Shown piece after piece: positions 7,555-17,087 of a stretch of 64,000 nucleotides of DNA (within the stretch, counting starts at the first letter, position 1; each line of letters starts with the position of its first letter). The DNA is from Tateyamaria sp. ANG-S1 (GTDB taxonomy: Bacteria > Pseudomonadota > Alphaproteobacteria > Rhodobacterales > Rhodobacteraceae). The notes below the pieces were generated by a model. The model was not told the origin of the DNA and made no database searches. It saw nothing but the letters and a program-made list of their open reading frames with translations. Location of the stretch: the NCBI RefSeq assembly GCF_000814025.1, contig NZ_JWLL01000005.1, forward strand, positions 124,001 to 188,000, in the 5' to 3' direction. The translations under genes and the position numbers were made by a program.

Positions 7555-9593
7555 CCGGGACCGTTCTGTTTGATCCGCTTCTGCCCTGGCCGATCCTGGC
7601 TGTCGTGGCCGCCGTGGCCGTTGCTGGAGTTGTGCTGGCCCTGATCCGTGGACTGAACGGGTGGGCCTTGCGGGGGATGGCAGCGCTGGTGGTGCTGGCA
7701 GCGCTTGCCGGGCCATCCTTGCAACAGGAAGACCGCTCACCCCTGACAGACATCGTGATCCTGGCCGAAGACCAAAGCGCCAGCCAACGCCTGAACGACC
7801 GGCCGGATCAAACGGCCAATGCGGCGGACACGCTGGAAACCGCGCTGACAGCCCGGGAAAATACCGAAGTCCGCCGCATCACCGTGCCCGATGGCGAAGA
7901 AGACGCGGGCACGCGCCTGATGAGCGCCCTGTCCGACGCACTGGCCGAAGAACCCCGCGCCCGCGTCGCCGGGCTCATCGCGCTGAGCGACGGGCAGGTA
8001 CATGACGCCGACCTGCCGCTGGATCTGCCTGCTCCGCTGCACCTGCTGCTGACCGGGCGCGAAACCGACTGGGACCGCCGCCTGCTGGTCAAGAACGCCC
8101 CTGCCTTCGCCATCATCGGAGAGCCTGTCACACTGACCCTGCGGATCGAGGATATGGGCGCTGTCCCCGCGGGGACAGGCCTTGCCCCGCTAGACATATC
8201 CGTCGACGGCCAGCCACCCCAGCGCTTCAACGTGCGCACGGGCGAGGACATTGAACTGCCCATCAGCCTGCCCCACGGAGGGCGCAACGTGATCCAGTTC
8301 ACGGTGCCCGAGGCCGAGGGCGAACTGACCGATCGCAACAACACCGCTCTGATCCAGATGAACGGCGTGCGGGATCGGCTGCGCGTGCTGCTGGTGTCGG
8401 GCGAACCCCATGCAGGGGGACGCACATGGCGCAATCTGCTCAAGTCCGACAGTTCGGTGGATCTGGTTCACTTCACCATCCTGCGCCCGCCGGAAAAGCA
8501 GGACGGCGTGCCTGTGGGCGAGTTGTCCCTCATCGCCTTTCCGACCCGCGAGCTGTTTCTGGAAAAGATCGATGATTTCGATCTGATCATCTTTGACCGC
8601 TACAAAAGGCGCGGCATCCTGCCTGCGCTCTACCTCGACAACGTGGCGCGCTATATCCGCGATGGCGGGGCCGTGCTGGTCGCCGCAGGGCCGGACTTTG
8701 CCAGTGCTGACAGCATTTATCGCTCGCCCCTGGGCTCCGTAATGCCCGGGCAGCCGTCGGCACGTGTGCTGGAAGAATCCTTCCGCCCGACCGTCTCCGA
8801 ACTCGGTCAAAAGCATCCCGTTACCACTGGCCTGCCTGATGCGGGCGATTGGGGCCGCTGGCTGCGCCAGATCGAAGTGGACGCGCAGGCGGGGAATGTC
8901 GTCATGGAAGGGGTGGATGGCCGGCCGCTCCTGATCCTCGACCGGGTCGAGGAAGGGCGCGTGGCGCTGCTGGCTTCAGATCATGCGTGGCTGTGGAATC
9001 GCGGCTATGAAGGCGGTGGGCCACAACTGGAACTGCTCCGCCGTCTGGCCCACTGGATGATGAAGGAACCCGAGCTGGAGGAAGAAGCGCTGACCGCCAC
9101 CGCCACGGGCCAGTCCATGCGGATCGAGCGGCGCACGCTGTCCGAAACCGTGCCACCTGTGACCATCACGGACCCATCCGGCAATGTGGTCGAGTTAGAG
9201 ATGACCGAAGCGGCCCCCGGGCGGTTCGAAGCGCAATACGAAGGACCCGAGATTGGCCTCTACCGCCTGCAAAACGGTGAGGCAGAGACCGTCATCGGCC
9301 TTGGGCCCGCCGCGCCGAAGGAGTTCGAAGCCACCATCGCGACCGGCGATGTTCTGGCCGCACGGGTCGAGGGCACGCGTGGCGGTATTCTGCGCCTCGA
9401 AGATGGGACGCCGCGCATCCGCACGGTCCGCGAAGGCAGACCTGCCGCCGGGCGTGGCTGGATCGGCATCACCCCGCGTGGGGCGTATGAAACGCAGGAC
9501 GTCCGCCAGATGGGACTACTTCCGCCATGGCTGGTTTTGCTCCTCGCCTCCGGCTTCATCATCGGCGCGTGGTTGCGCGAAGGACGGCGCTAG
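7551..9593 (+). CDS. Large membrane protein of the Bat-like operon
   Basis: A 680-residue protein, last gene of the MoxR-DUF58-DUF4159 operon, started by an ATGA overlap. It has two N-terminal membrane helices (about residues 8-32 and 40-58) and one C-terminal helix (PPWLVLLLASGFIIGAWL) just before a charged tail. A long periplasmic or cytoplasmic core lies between them. The core has a vWA-like beginning (IVILAEDQSASQ) and a later amidotransferase-like section (LRVLLVSGEPHAGGRTWRNLL, DLIIFDRYKRRGILPALYLDNVARYIRDGGAVLV). No catalytic Cys-His-Glu triad is evident, so an enzymatic role is doubtful. It ends 9 bases before the convergent pbpC stop codon. Confidence 0.82.
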   Translation: MTGTVLFDPLLPWPILAVVAAVAVAGVVLALIRGLNGWALRGMAALVVLAALAGPSLQQEDRSPLTDIVILAEDQSASQRLNDRPDQTANAADTLETALTARENTEVRRITVPDGEEDAGTRLMSALSDALAEEPRARVAGLIALSDGQVHDADLPLDLPAPLHLLLTGRETDWDRRLLVKNAPAFAIIGEPVTLTLRIEDMGAVPAGTGLAPLDISVDGQPPQRFNVRTGEDIELPISLPHGGRNVIQFTVPEAEGELTDRNNTALIQMNGVRDRLRVLLVSGEPHAGGRTWRNLLKSDSSVDLVHFTILRPPEKQDGVPVGELSLIAFPTRELFLEKIDDFDLIIFDRYKRRGILPALYLDNVARYIRDGGAVLVAAGPDFASADSIYRSPLGSVMPGQPSARVLEESFRPTVSELGQKHPVTTGLPDAGDWGRWLRQIEVDAQAGNVVMEGVDGRPLLILDRVEEGRVALLASDHAWLWNRGYEGGGPQLELLRRLAHWMMKEPELEEEALTATATGQSMRIERRTLSETVPPVTITDPSGNVVELEMTEAAPGRFEAQYEGPEIGLYRLQNGEAETVIGLGPAAPKEFEATIATGDVLAARVEGTRGGILRLEDGTPRIRTVREGRPAAGRGWIGITPRGAYETQDVRQMGLLPPWLVLLLASGFIIGAWLREGRR

Positions 9594-9602
9594 TTCAGCG
9601 CT

Positions 9603-11555
9603 TCACGGCTGTACGCGAATGGCCGCCCGGGCTGAGCGGCCGAGCGCGTCTATCACCGATATGTCTGAAAACCCCGGCGCAAGTGCTCCGATATCAACCT
9701 CGCGCCGTGCGGCGCCTGTTGTGACAACTGCGCCGTTGACGAGAACGGTCAGGGGCAGCGCGCCACCTGCGACTTTCACCACCGTTTCAGCCTGTGCCAG
9801 CACCGCACCGTCCGGCGGAAAGACCATCTTGGGTTGGGTTGTCGCATCTGCCGTCTGTCCAAAACGGCGCAGGTTCGGCGGCAGGTCCGCCGTTGCCAGC
9901 AAGAGCGTATCGGGCGGCGGCGGTGGGGCCGGAGTGAGTTGCGGTTTCAGCCGCCCGAAAGCTTCGAAGAGGATGGGTGCTGCATGTGCGCCGCCAAAGG
10001 CACCAGGCACCGGTGTGCCGTCCGGTCGCCCCATCCAGACACCGATCACATGCTGACCATCATAGCCTATGGCCCACGCATCGCGGTGGCCGTAGGACGT
10101 GCCAGTCTTGTAGGCGAGCCCCGCGGGTGCGCCGGGTGGCGGTGCGATGCCACGTAGGATATCGCCCACCTGCCACGCAGCACGCGGCGCGATCTTGGGC
10201 GTATCCTTTGCGGCCAGGTGGCCATAGATCCGCACCAGATCTTCTAGGCTGAGGCCCACACCACCAAGAGACACGGCAAGACCCGCCTTGCCGTCGGGCA
10301 GTTTGGGGTCGGCACCGAAGGCCCTAAGCGCAGCCATCAGCCGTTCTGGTCCCAGCGCATCTGTCAGAGCCACGGGCGGAATGTTCAGCGACAGGGTCAG
10401 CGCTTGCCGTGCCGTGATGTCCCCACGAAAGGTGCCGTCGAAGTTCTGCGGGGCGTAGGCACCGAACCGCGTGGGCCGGTCGGCAAAGACGGTTTCAGGA
10501 TGGGCAAGGCCCCGGTCAAAGGCGAGCGCGTAGATCACGGGCTTCAGTGTCGAACCGGGGCTGCGCTTTGCCCGCGTCATGTCTATGAAACCCGGCTGAC
10601 CATCCGCGTCCGTATATTCGGGTGAGCCAACACGGGCGATGACCTCGCCCGTCGTGTGATCCATGACCATGATCGCCAGCGATGTCCCACGTGCCGTGCT
10701 CCGGCTATGCATTCTGGCGAGCCGAGACATGCTGCGCTGCACCGACGCCGAGAGAGTGGTGTCGAAGCGGCGTGTGTCGGGATGCGACCGGCGCAGCGCG
10801 TCGGCATGATGCGGGGCAAGACGTGGCAGCGGTCGAGCATCGTCGGGCACAGACGTGCGGGATGGATCAGCCCCAACACGTTCCAGAACGCGGTCTCGTG
10901 CAACGCGCGCGGCGTCGGCATGGCGGTCGGACCGCCGCGCTTCGGGCGCTTGCGGCAGGGCGACCAGCAGAGCCGCTTCCGCTTCGGTCAGCCGGTGCGG
11001 CTCTTTCCCGAACCATGTGAATGTCGCGCTGCGCACCCCTTCGATCCGCCCTCCGTACGGAGCGTGTTGGAGGTAGAGATGGAGTATGTCGTCCTTGCCC
11101 ATCTGCCGTTCCAGCGCCCAGGCGACACGCATCTGCCGCAGCTTGCCGTGGATAGAGCCGGTGCCCGAATTCTCCAGCAGCCGCGCCACCTGCATCGTTA
11201 ACGTAGAGCCGCCGGAAACCACGCGGCCTGCCCGCACGGCTTGTCCAACAGCCCGCAGCATCGCTAAACCATCAACCCCGTTGTGGCGGTAGAAGCGTTT
11301 GTCCTCATAGGCGATCAGCATGTCCGTGAGCCTGGGATCGACACCGCCGCGCGGGACAGACAGCCTGATCCGCCCATCCTCGACCGCAAAGGCCCGCATC
11401 AGGTGGCCGTCGCGGTCCCGCATCTCGACCGACGTTTCGGTCAGCGTTGCGGGCAGGACCGTACGGTCCACCCAAGCATCCCATGCGTCATGCAGGCTGG
11501 CCACTGCCAGCATCACCGCGGCGGTGGCAAAGAACAGGCAGTGCGGACGCCTCAT
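9603..11555 (-). CDS. pbpC: Penicillin-binding protein 1C
   Basis: A 650-residue class A-type penicillin-binding protein that polymerises glycan strands and may crosslink peptides in the periplasm. A single N-terminal membrane anchor covers residues 4-22. The glycosyltransferase domain (GT51) carries YEDKRFYRHNGVD with catalytic Glu84 and GGSTLTMQVARLLE. The transpeptidase domain shows SPGSTLKP (Ser335, Lys338), SLN (389-391) and KTGTS (483-487). A C-terminal BiPBP_C-type beta domain (FPPDGAVL to ARAAIRVQP) is typical of PBP1C. Its start overlaps the end of the alpha-2-macroglobulin gene by 4 bases, the same pairing as pbpC-yfhM in Escherichia coli, so the products probably act together. Confidence 0.95.
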   Translation of the reverse strand: MRRPHCLFFATAAVMLAVASLHDAWDAWVDRTVLPATLTETSVEMRDRDGHLMRAFAVEDGRIRLSVPRGGVDPRLTDMLIAYEDKRFYRHNGVDGLAMLRAVGQAVRAGRVVSGGSTLTMQVARLLENSGTGSIHGKLRQMRVAWALERQMGKDDILHLYLQHAPYGGRIEGVRSATFTWFGKEPHRLTEAEAALLVALPQAPEARRSDRHADAARVARDRVLERVGADPSRTSVPDDARPLPRLAPHHADALRRSHPDTRRFDTTLSASVQRSMSRLARMHSRSTARGTSLAIMVMDHTTGEVIARVGSPEYTDADGQPGFIDMTRAKRSPGSTLKPVIYALAFDRGLAHPETVFADRPTRFGAYAPQNFDGTFRGDITARQALTLSLNIPPVALTDALGPERLMAALRAFGADPKLPDGKAGLAVSLGGVGLSLEDLVRIYGHLAAKDTPKIAPRAAWQVGDILRGIAPPPGAPAGLAYKTGTSYGHRDAWAIGYDGQHVIGVWMGRPDGTPVPGAFGGAHAAPILFEAFGRLKPQLTPAPPPPPDTLLLATADLPPNLRRFGQTADATTQPKMVFPPDGAVLAQAETVVKVAGGALPLTVLVNGAVVTTGAARREVDIGALAPGFSDISVIDALGRSARAAIRVQP

Positions 11556-14500
11556 TCGGTCACAACCATGCGCCCCGTGTCGGTGACGGCGCGGTATTCA
11601 GCGCGGTACATGTCCTCGACCAGAGCTGCGGGGTGGTGGAAGTTGCCCGGGCTCACCGCGCGGGCGATATAGGCGAGACGGAATGCGTTTGAACCGGTGT
11701 GGTTCACAGCCGCCAGGAATCGGTCAGATCGAAATTCAGCATGTTCCGTGTTGACCTGCTCCAACCAGTCCAGACCCGACACATCGCCCGAACGGATGAG
11801 ACGGGGATTGTCGATCTCGATCCCTGCGGGCAGAGGGTCGTCGACGATCAGCCGCGCGCCGACTTCTTCAAACGGGGTGATTGTCAGCACGATCGCGCGA
11901 CGTTCGCCTATGCGCCATGGCCCGTCCACGGGCGTACCCTCCATCGAAAAGGCGGAGCGTGAGATGCTGTAGCCGTAGCCGCCCGCCTCTGGCGCAACCG
12001 CGGGCACGCCGTAGGTGGTCAGCGTCACATCCTGCGCTGTGCCCGAGATATTGCGGATCGTCGATGGTGCATCGCCCGCGGCGCGGTTTTGCACGACGGG
12101 ACCGGAAATCGGTGTGTCATCCACCGACAGGACAGGCGCGCCTGCCCCGCTGCGCAGGGCTTGCGCTGCCATCAACACTTGTGCGGCTTCCTGCGTGGAA
12201 TATCCGCTGGGGTTGGCAGTGATAGAGGCCGCCAGCCGCGCCTGATCTACCCGTGTGCTGCCCGCCTCAGCCGCGAGATGCAGCAGGCCCGCCGCGTCCC
12301 GCAGGGGCGTGCCGTAGTCCGCGCGCCAGCGGGAGCTTTCACTGCCCGCGCGGGTTGCGAGCGCCTCCGCCAACCCGAACAAGCGGTCCGCACGGGTCTG
12401 TTCGCCGTAACTGGCAAGGGCCGCGCCAAGCTGTGCTCGTGCGAGCGGCGTCGACAGCGCCTCGGCCTTGGTATCCGCGTAATACCGCAGGTCGCCAATC
12501 GACGCGAATCCCGCGCGGGCCAGAACCATGAGGGCATAGGCGATGTCCTCTCCGCCCTGATCGAAATCCGGGGCGTAGTTGATCCTGTTGCGCAGGTTGT
12601 CGAGTGCAAGGCGCAGGGCACGGTCCGGAACGTCATGCCCCTGATCCTGCGCGCGCAGCATAAAGTCGGTGACATAGGCATCAAGCCAGAAATCCCCGGA
12701 CTGCGCCCGCCAGAGGCCAAAGGCCCCGTTGCTGGCCTGCCGGGTCAGGACACGGGCGATGGCGCTGTCGATCCGCGTATCGATGTCCGTCAGCCCCGCC
12801 GCCTGTGCCGTGCGCGGCACATAGAGCAGCGGCAAAGCGGCCGAGGTGATCTGCTCCGTGCAGCCATAGGGGTAGCGGTCAAGCTGGCGCAGCAGGCCCG
12901 GCATGTCGAACCGCGCCAGCGGTCCCGCCGCCAGAGTGGCCCGCGCGCTGCCGCGGCGCAGGTTTGCAAAGACATTGTCGTCGAATGTCAGCGCTTCGCC
13001 CACCGCAAGCGACAGGCGCTGCGTGGTCGCAACCGTCGGATCGTTAGAGCGCACGCCAAGTATCAGACCCTTGCGCAGTACGGCTCCGTCTGGTGTGGTG
13101 AGCGCGACATTTATCTGGTGGTCGCCGACCTCGTCCGCTGTCAGCGGCAACGACACGCGCACGGTGCCGCCCTCTGCCAAAGAGACTGTGGCAGGCGCAC
13201 TGCGAATGGAAAGACCCGTGGCGGAAACGGCAAGTGGCATGTCGCCCGATGCGCCCGCGGCATGGACAAATTCCAGTTGCACGCGGCTTTGATCACCGGG
13301 GGCCAAGAAACGCGGCAGCGCAGCCGATATCACGACCGGGTCGCGCGCAGCGATGTCCGTCGTCGCTTGCCCCACGCCTTGCTCCGACCAAGCCACTGCC
13401 ATCAGCCGGATCGTGCCATTGAAGGCCGGGCGCGGGATCGTCACCTGCGCTTGTCCGCTCGCATCTACTGCAACAGGGCCGGAGAAGGCGGCCATGACCG
13501 CCTCGGTCGGGGGTGGCCCTTGCCGCTGCATGGCGTTGCCCGCATCACCGCCCGAACGCACGGCACCCAGCGCGCCGCTTTGCCCGTCGATCAGGCGGCC
13601 ATACACGTCGCGCAGATCAACGCCGAGCCTGCGTTGGCCGAAATAGTGGTCCTGCGGGTTTGGAGGCTCGAAGCCGGTCAAGTTGAGAATACCCACGTCA
13701 ACCGCAGCAAGCGTGACATATCCCGCTGCGCCGTTGAGGCCATCGACCTGCACCGAGACCTCCGTCGTGCCAGGCTGGCCGTTGGTCTCAACCGGCGCGT
13801 CGATTGAGACCGACAGGGCCTTCTCCGCAGGATCGATGGCGGCGTGGGCGAGGCCGAGGACGCGGGCGGGGTTTGGCCCTGTCGCATCGCCGCTGCGTAA
13901 CACTGACGCTGTGACATACGCCCCGGTGCCCCAATCTTCCGTCACTTCAAGCGGGATCACTGTTTCGCCTGCCGTGACCGGCACGGCCTGGCGCGAGATG
14001 ACATGGCCCGACAGAACGGAAATCAGGGCAACCCCATCATGGGGCGGCGTGATGCGCAGTTGGGCCGTGTCACCGACGCTATAGCGTTCGGCATCCAGTG
14101 ACAGCCCGAGCCGGTCCGGCGTGTCGCTGCCATCGGTCGCGCCATACCAACCCGAGGCGAAACTGACAGAGGTGGCGGTATAGACACCTTCGGTGCTTTC
14201 GATCACCAGTTCGTAGTCGCCCCATTCGGTGGGTGTGCTGATGTCGATGGGCGTTTCACCCAGAACGGCTGTGCCCTGCCCCACGCGGATACGGCGGGTG
14301 ACAGGCTCCCAATTCCAGTTGCCGTAAAGCTGATACCATTGATAGCGCGTTTCGATCCGGTTGACTGTCCACGTAACTGGCACATCGTTCAGGGCACCCA
14401 CGGCGATGGCTTGAAAGCTGGCCGTGGACCCCTCAGGCAGCACATCCTCGAAACCGGGTTTGATCCCGATCACTGGCCCTTGTGGCGCGATGGGTCGGGT

Positions 14501-16939
14501 CAGGTTGCGTTCGACCGGGCGTCCGCCGCTGTCGGAGACGCGGACGGTGGCAACGGCTTCAAGCAGCACATCTTCGGCGACGACATCAGGCCAGGGCAAC
14601 GACAGGCGGAACTGGCCCTGCGCATCGGTGCGCCCGCCCTGAACATAGCGGCGCTGCGGGGAAAAGGCGGCGTCGTGGCGGCCAAAGCGGTAGCCCGGAT
14701 GCTCCGCCATCCCGGCGCGGCGCTGCACCTGCACGTCGCCCTCGACCACGAGGTTCGCACCCGGGGCACCAAAGAGATACTGGGCATCCACATCGACAAA
14801 AGCCGGGTCGCGCAGAGACAGCGGCACATCGTCGGTTGCGAGGGTCACGTCGATGCGGTCGGGAATAAAATCCTCCACCAGCACGGTGCGGGTAGCGAGC
14901 GCAGGCGCGTTCATGTCGCCCTTCACCTCGATCCGCCACGTACCGCGCGGCACCGTCAGCCCCAGTGGCAAGGACACAACATGGCCCCCACTTTGACCCT
15001 GCGCACTGACGGAGCGGCTGTATTCAACCCCGTCAGGGCGGCTGAGGATCACCGTCAGCGGCAGGCCGGTGATGGCCTGCGCGCGTGCATCGCGTGCAAG
15101 TGCCGTCAGGTGGATCGTCGCTCCGGGCCGGTAGGCTCCGCGGTCGGTGGTCAGGAACAGATCGATGGGCGGCGCGGGCGGGCGGCCCTCCACCCCGCGA
15201 TCAGACAGGTCAAAGGCTGCGTCGGTCAGCGGCAGGAAGACGAAGTCATCTGCCGTTTCGACCTGCACCATGGCCGGGCGGGCCGAACCACGCCCCCGCG
15301 TCAGCCCGGCGTCGAACTGCGCAAAGCCGTCCGCATCCGTCTGCGTGGTGCCCAGCACGGCATTCGCTTGCGAGATCAGGTGCACCGTTGCCCCGGCAAC
15401 CGCGGCTGCGTCGCTGAGCGCCCGAACCGAAGCGGTCAGCCCGTCATTGCCTTGCCACGTGGACAGTCCCAGATCGGACAGCACGAACCACTGCGTCGCC
15501 ACAGCCACATCATAAGGATCGCGCCCACGCTCACGCGCCGACAGCACGTAGACCCCGGGCGGCTGGTCAGCGAGCGCCTCGTCCAGCGGCAGGCGCGTGC
15601 GCATCTCGGCGTTCAACTCGTTCTGCACCTCGCCCTTGCCGCGCCAGATCTCTTCCGCGATGTCGCCGGTGAACTCGGCCATCTGCCATTGCGACAGGGG
15701 CCGGGCAAAAAAATCGCGGCGCAGAGATTGCACGAGGTTGCGGTCACTGACGCGGCTAAGGACCAGCTCGACCTCATTCACATTGACGGTCTCAATCGGC
15801 ACGCTGGGCCCGGTGCCGCGCGGCAACACATAGCCACGCCCCGGAAACCGCACCACCGGAGAGCGGTCACGGACATAGAGGTCAAGGCTGACATCCTTGG
15901 CCAACACCTCACCACTTTCAGCGGGCAGGCCGGACCGGAAGGTCACGCTGTAGCGCGCACCGTGCGACACACCGTCGATACACAGGTCGCGCCCATCCGC
16001 CGCCACGACAAGGCCCGGTGTCGCAGTGCGCACGAAGGGTTCGTAGTCGATACCCGCCTGCACCAGCGGTTCGGAGAAGGTGGCACAGATACGCGGCGCG
16101 GCGCTGTCATTGTCGACCTGATGTTCAACAATGCGAAAACCGTACTTGCCGATGGCCTCGTCCAGCGCGCGGTCGATGTCATAGCGGGGCTGGATGGACT
16201 GGGCGAGCCGCAGCGCGTCGATCATGTCGCGGCCCCGATTGTTGCGTTCCAGCGCTTCGGCGAGCGTTTGCAGGGCGCTTGCCTGCCCCCCGGCCGTATC
16301 GGCACGCAAATAGCCATTGAGGGCCGCAGGCACAGCCTCTGCCCGCGCGCGGCGGCGCTGGGACGCGGACACGCCTTCGTCCAGACGCAGCGCGATGTAA
16401 GCGTAGCGCACCCAAAGATCCGGCGCATCCGTCAGTGCAACGGCCGAGCCAATCCAGCGCAGCGCCTCTGCCCGATTGCCACGCTCCCACGCCGCGCGGG
16501 AAGCGGCCAGCAATTCATCCACCGTTTCACCCGACAGCGCAAAGCGCAGCCCCATGTCTGTCCCAAGCGCAAGCGCGGCGGCAAAGTCGTCTTCTGGCAG
16601 GTTCAACGCATCCGCCCGTTGCTGTGCAGCCGCACGAAAAGCTGGGACCAGCGGGATACGCGTGGCCGACCGGGCCCCTGCGTAGGGCTGCCGATCGGTG
16701 ATGTCGGACTTGGGGAAACAGGCGTTTGATCGGTCGTTAAAGGTGAAGGCGACACACGCACTGTCCGCGCTGCAAGCACGCACGCAAGCATCGAAGGTGG
16801 TATCAAACAGCGCCGTGCGGTCGGCACCGAAGAAATCCATGTCACGCGTGACGACATAACGGTGATCGGGGATGGCATTCTGGCCCGATGCCGCAACGGC
16901 CCACAGCACAGCACATAGTGCAACGATCATGTGGCGCAT
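11552..16939 (-). CDS. yfhM: Bacterial alpha-2-macroglobulin with N-terminal PAN domain
   Basis: A 1795-residue envelope protein thought to trap foreign proteases that breach the outer membrane and to cooperate with PBP1C. A signal peptide ends near AVAASGQNA. A PAN/apple-like module follows (about residues 28-95, cysteines in CVRACSADSACVAFTF and CFPKSD). After a helical stretch come macroglobulin domains, recognisable at LFLTTDRGAYRPGATIHLTALARD and the A2M core IRLMAVAWSEQGVGQATTDI. The thioester motif is intact as YGCTEQ, with Cys at about residue 1360. The conserved ALP and DGAFG regions of the thioester domain follow. It has no lipobox, unlike the E. coli lipoprotein form, so it is probably periplasmic. 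Start at 16939 or the nearby ATG at 16930. Confidence 0.93.
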   Translation of the reverse strand: MRHMIVALCAVLWAVAASGQNAIPDHRYVVTRDMDFFGADRTALFDTTFDACVRACSADSACVAFTFNDRSNACFPKSDITDRQPYAGARSATRIPLVPAFRAAAQQRADALNLPEDDFAAALALGTDMGLRFALSGETVDELLAASRAAWERGNRAEALRWIGSAVALTDAPDLWVRYAYIALRLDEGVSASQRRRARAEAVPAALNGYLRADTAGGQASALQTLAEALERNNRGRDMIDALRLAQSIQPRYDIDRALDEAIGKYGFRIVEHQVDNDSAAPRICATFSEPLVQAGIDYEPFVRTATPGLVVAADGRDLCIDGVSHGARYSVTFRSGLPAESGEVLAKDVSLDLYVRDRSPVVRFPGRGYVLPRGTGPSVPIETVNVNEVELVLSRVSDRNLVQSLRRDFFARPLSQWQMAEFTGDIAEEIWRGKGEVQNELNAEMRTRLPLDEALADQPPGVYVLSARERGRDPYDVAVATQWFVLSDLGLSTWQGNDGLTASVRALSDAAAVAGATVHLISQANAVLGTTQTDADGFAQFDAGLTRGRGSARPAMVQVETADDFVFLPLTDAAFDLSDRGVEGRPPAPPIDLFLTTDRGAYRPGATIHLTALARDARAQAITGLPLTVILSRPDGVEYSRSVSAQGQSGGHVVSLPLGLTVPRGTWRIEVKGDMNAPALATRTVLVEDFIPDRIDVTLATDDVPLSLRDPAFVDVDAQYLFGAPGANLVVEGDVQVQRRAGMAEHPGYRFGRHDAAFSPQRRYVQGGRTDAQGQFRLSLPWPDVVAEDVLLEAVATVRVSDSGGRPVERNLTRPIAPQGPVIGIKPGFEDVLPEGSTASFQAIAVGALNDVPVTWTVNRIETRYQWYQLYGNWNWEPVTRRIRVGQGTAVLGETPIDISTPTEWGDYELVIESTEGVYTATSVSFASGWYGATDGSDTPDRLGLSLDAERYSVGDTAQLRITPPHDGVALISVLSGHVISRQAVPVTAGETVIPLEVTEDWGTGAYVTASVLRSGDATGPNPARVLGLAHAAIDPAEKALSVSIDAPVETNGQPGTTEVSVQVDGLNGAAGYVTLAAVDVGILNLTGFEPPNPQDHYFGQRRLGVDLRDVYGRLIDGQSGALGAVRSGGDAGNAMQRQGPPPTEAVMAAFSGPVAVDASGQAQVTIPRPAFNGTIRLMAVAWSEQGVGQATTDIAARDPVVISAALPRFLAPGDQSRVQLEFVHAAGASGDMPLAVSATGLSIRSAPATVSLAEGGTVRVSLPLTADEVGDHQINVALTTPDGAVLRKGLILGVRSNDPTVATTQRLSLAVGEALTFDDNVFANLRRGSARATLAAGPLARFDMPGLLRQLDRYPYGCTEQITSAALPLLYVPRTAQAAGLTDIDTRIDSAIARVLTRQASNGAFGLWRAQSGDFWLDAYVTDFMLRAQDQGHDVPDRALRLALDNLRNRINYAPDFDQGGEDIAYALMVLARAGFASIGDLRYYADTKAEALSTPLARAQLGAALASYGEQTRADRLFGLAEALATRAGSESSRWRADYGTPLRDAAGLLHLAAEAGSTRVDQARLAASITANPSGYSTQEAAQVLMAAQALRSGAGAPVLSVDDTPISGPVVQNRAAGDAPSTIRNISGTAQDVTLTTYGVPAVAPEAGGYGYSISRSAFSMEGTPVDGPWRIGERRAIVLTITPFEEVGARLIVDDPLPAGIEIDNPRLIRSGDVSGLDWLEQVNTEHAEFRSDRFLAAVNHTGSNAFRLAYIARAVSPGNFHHPAALVEDMYRAEYRAVTDTGRMVVTE

Positions 16940-17087
16940 GACGCCCCTCCCGCAAACAACTTGGATTCTATGCCGTCAGCCTGCCATGGCGGCAGCGGGA
17001 CGCGCAACGCTTTCACCGTGGGGGTTAAGCCGTTCTTCATCCTCCGCGTGAAATACCGGTTGGGCGTAGTTGAGGCGGAGGGCAGGC

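Noticed and set aside
12089-16729. Long plus-strand frames of 572 and 796 codons opposite the alpha-2-macroglobulin gene
   Set aside because: They are antisense to a clear protein with family motifs, have Arg/His/Gln-rich shadow composition typical of high-GC DNA, and no ribosome sites.
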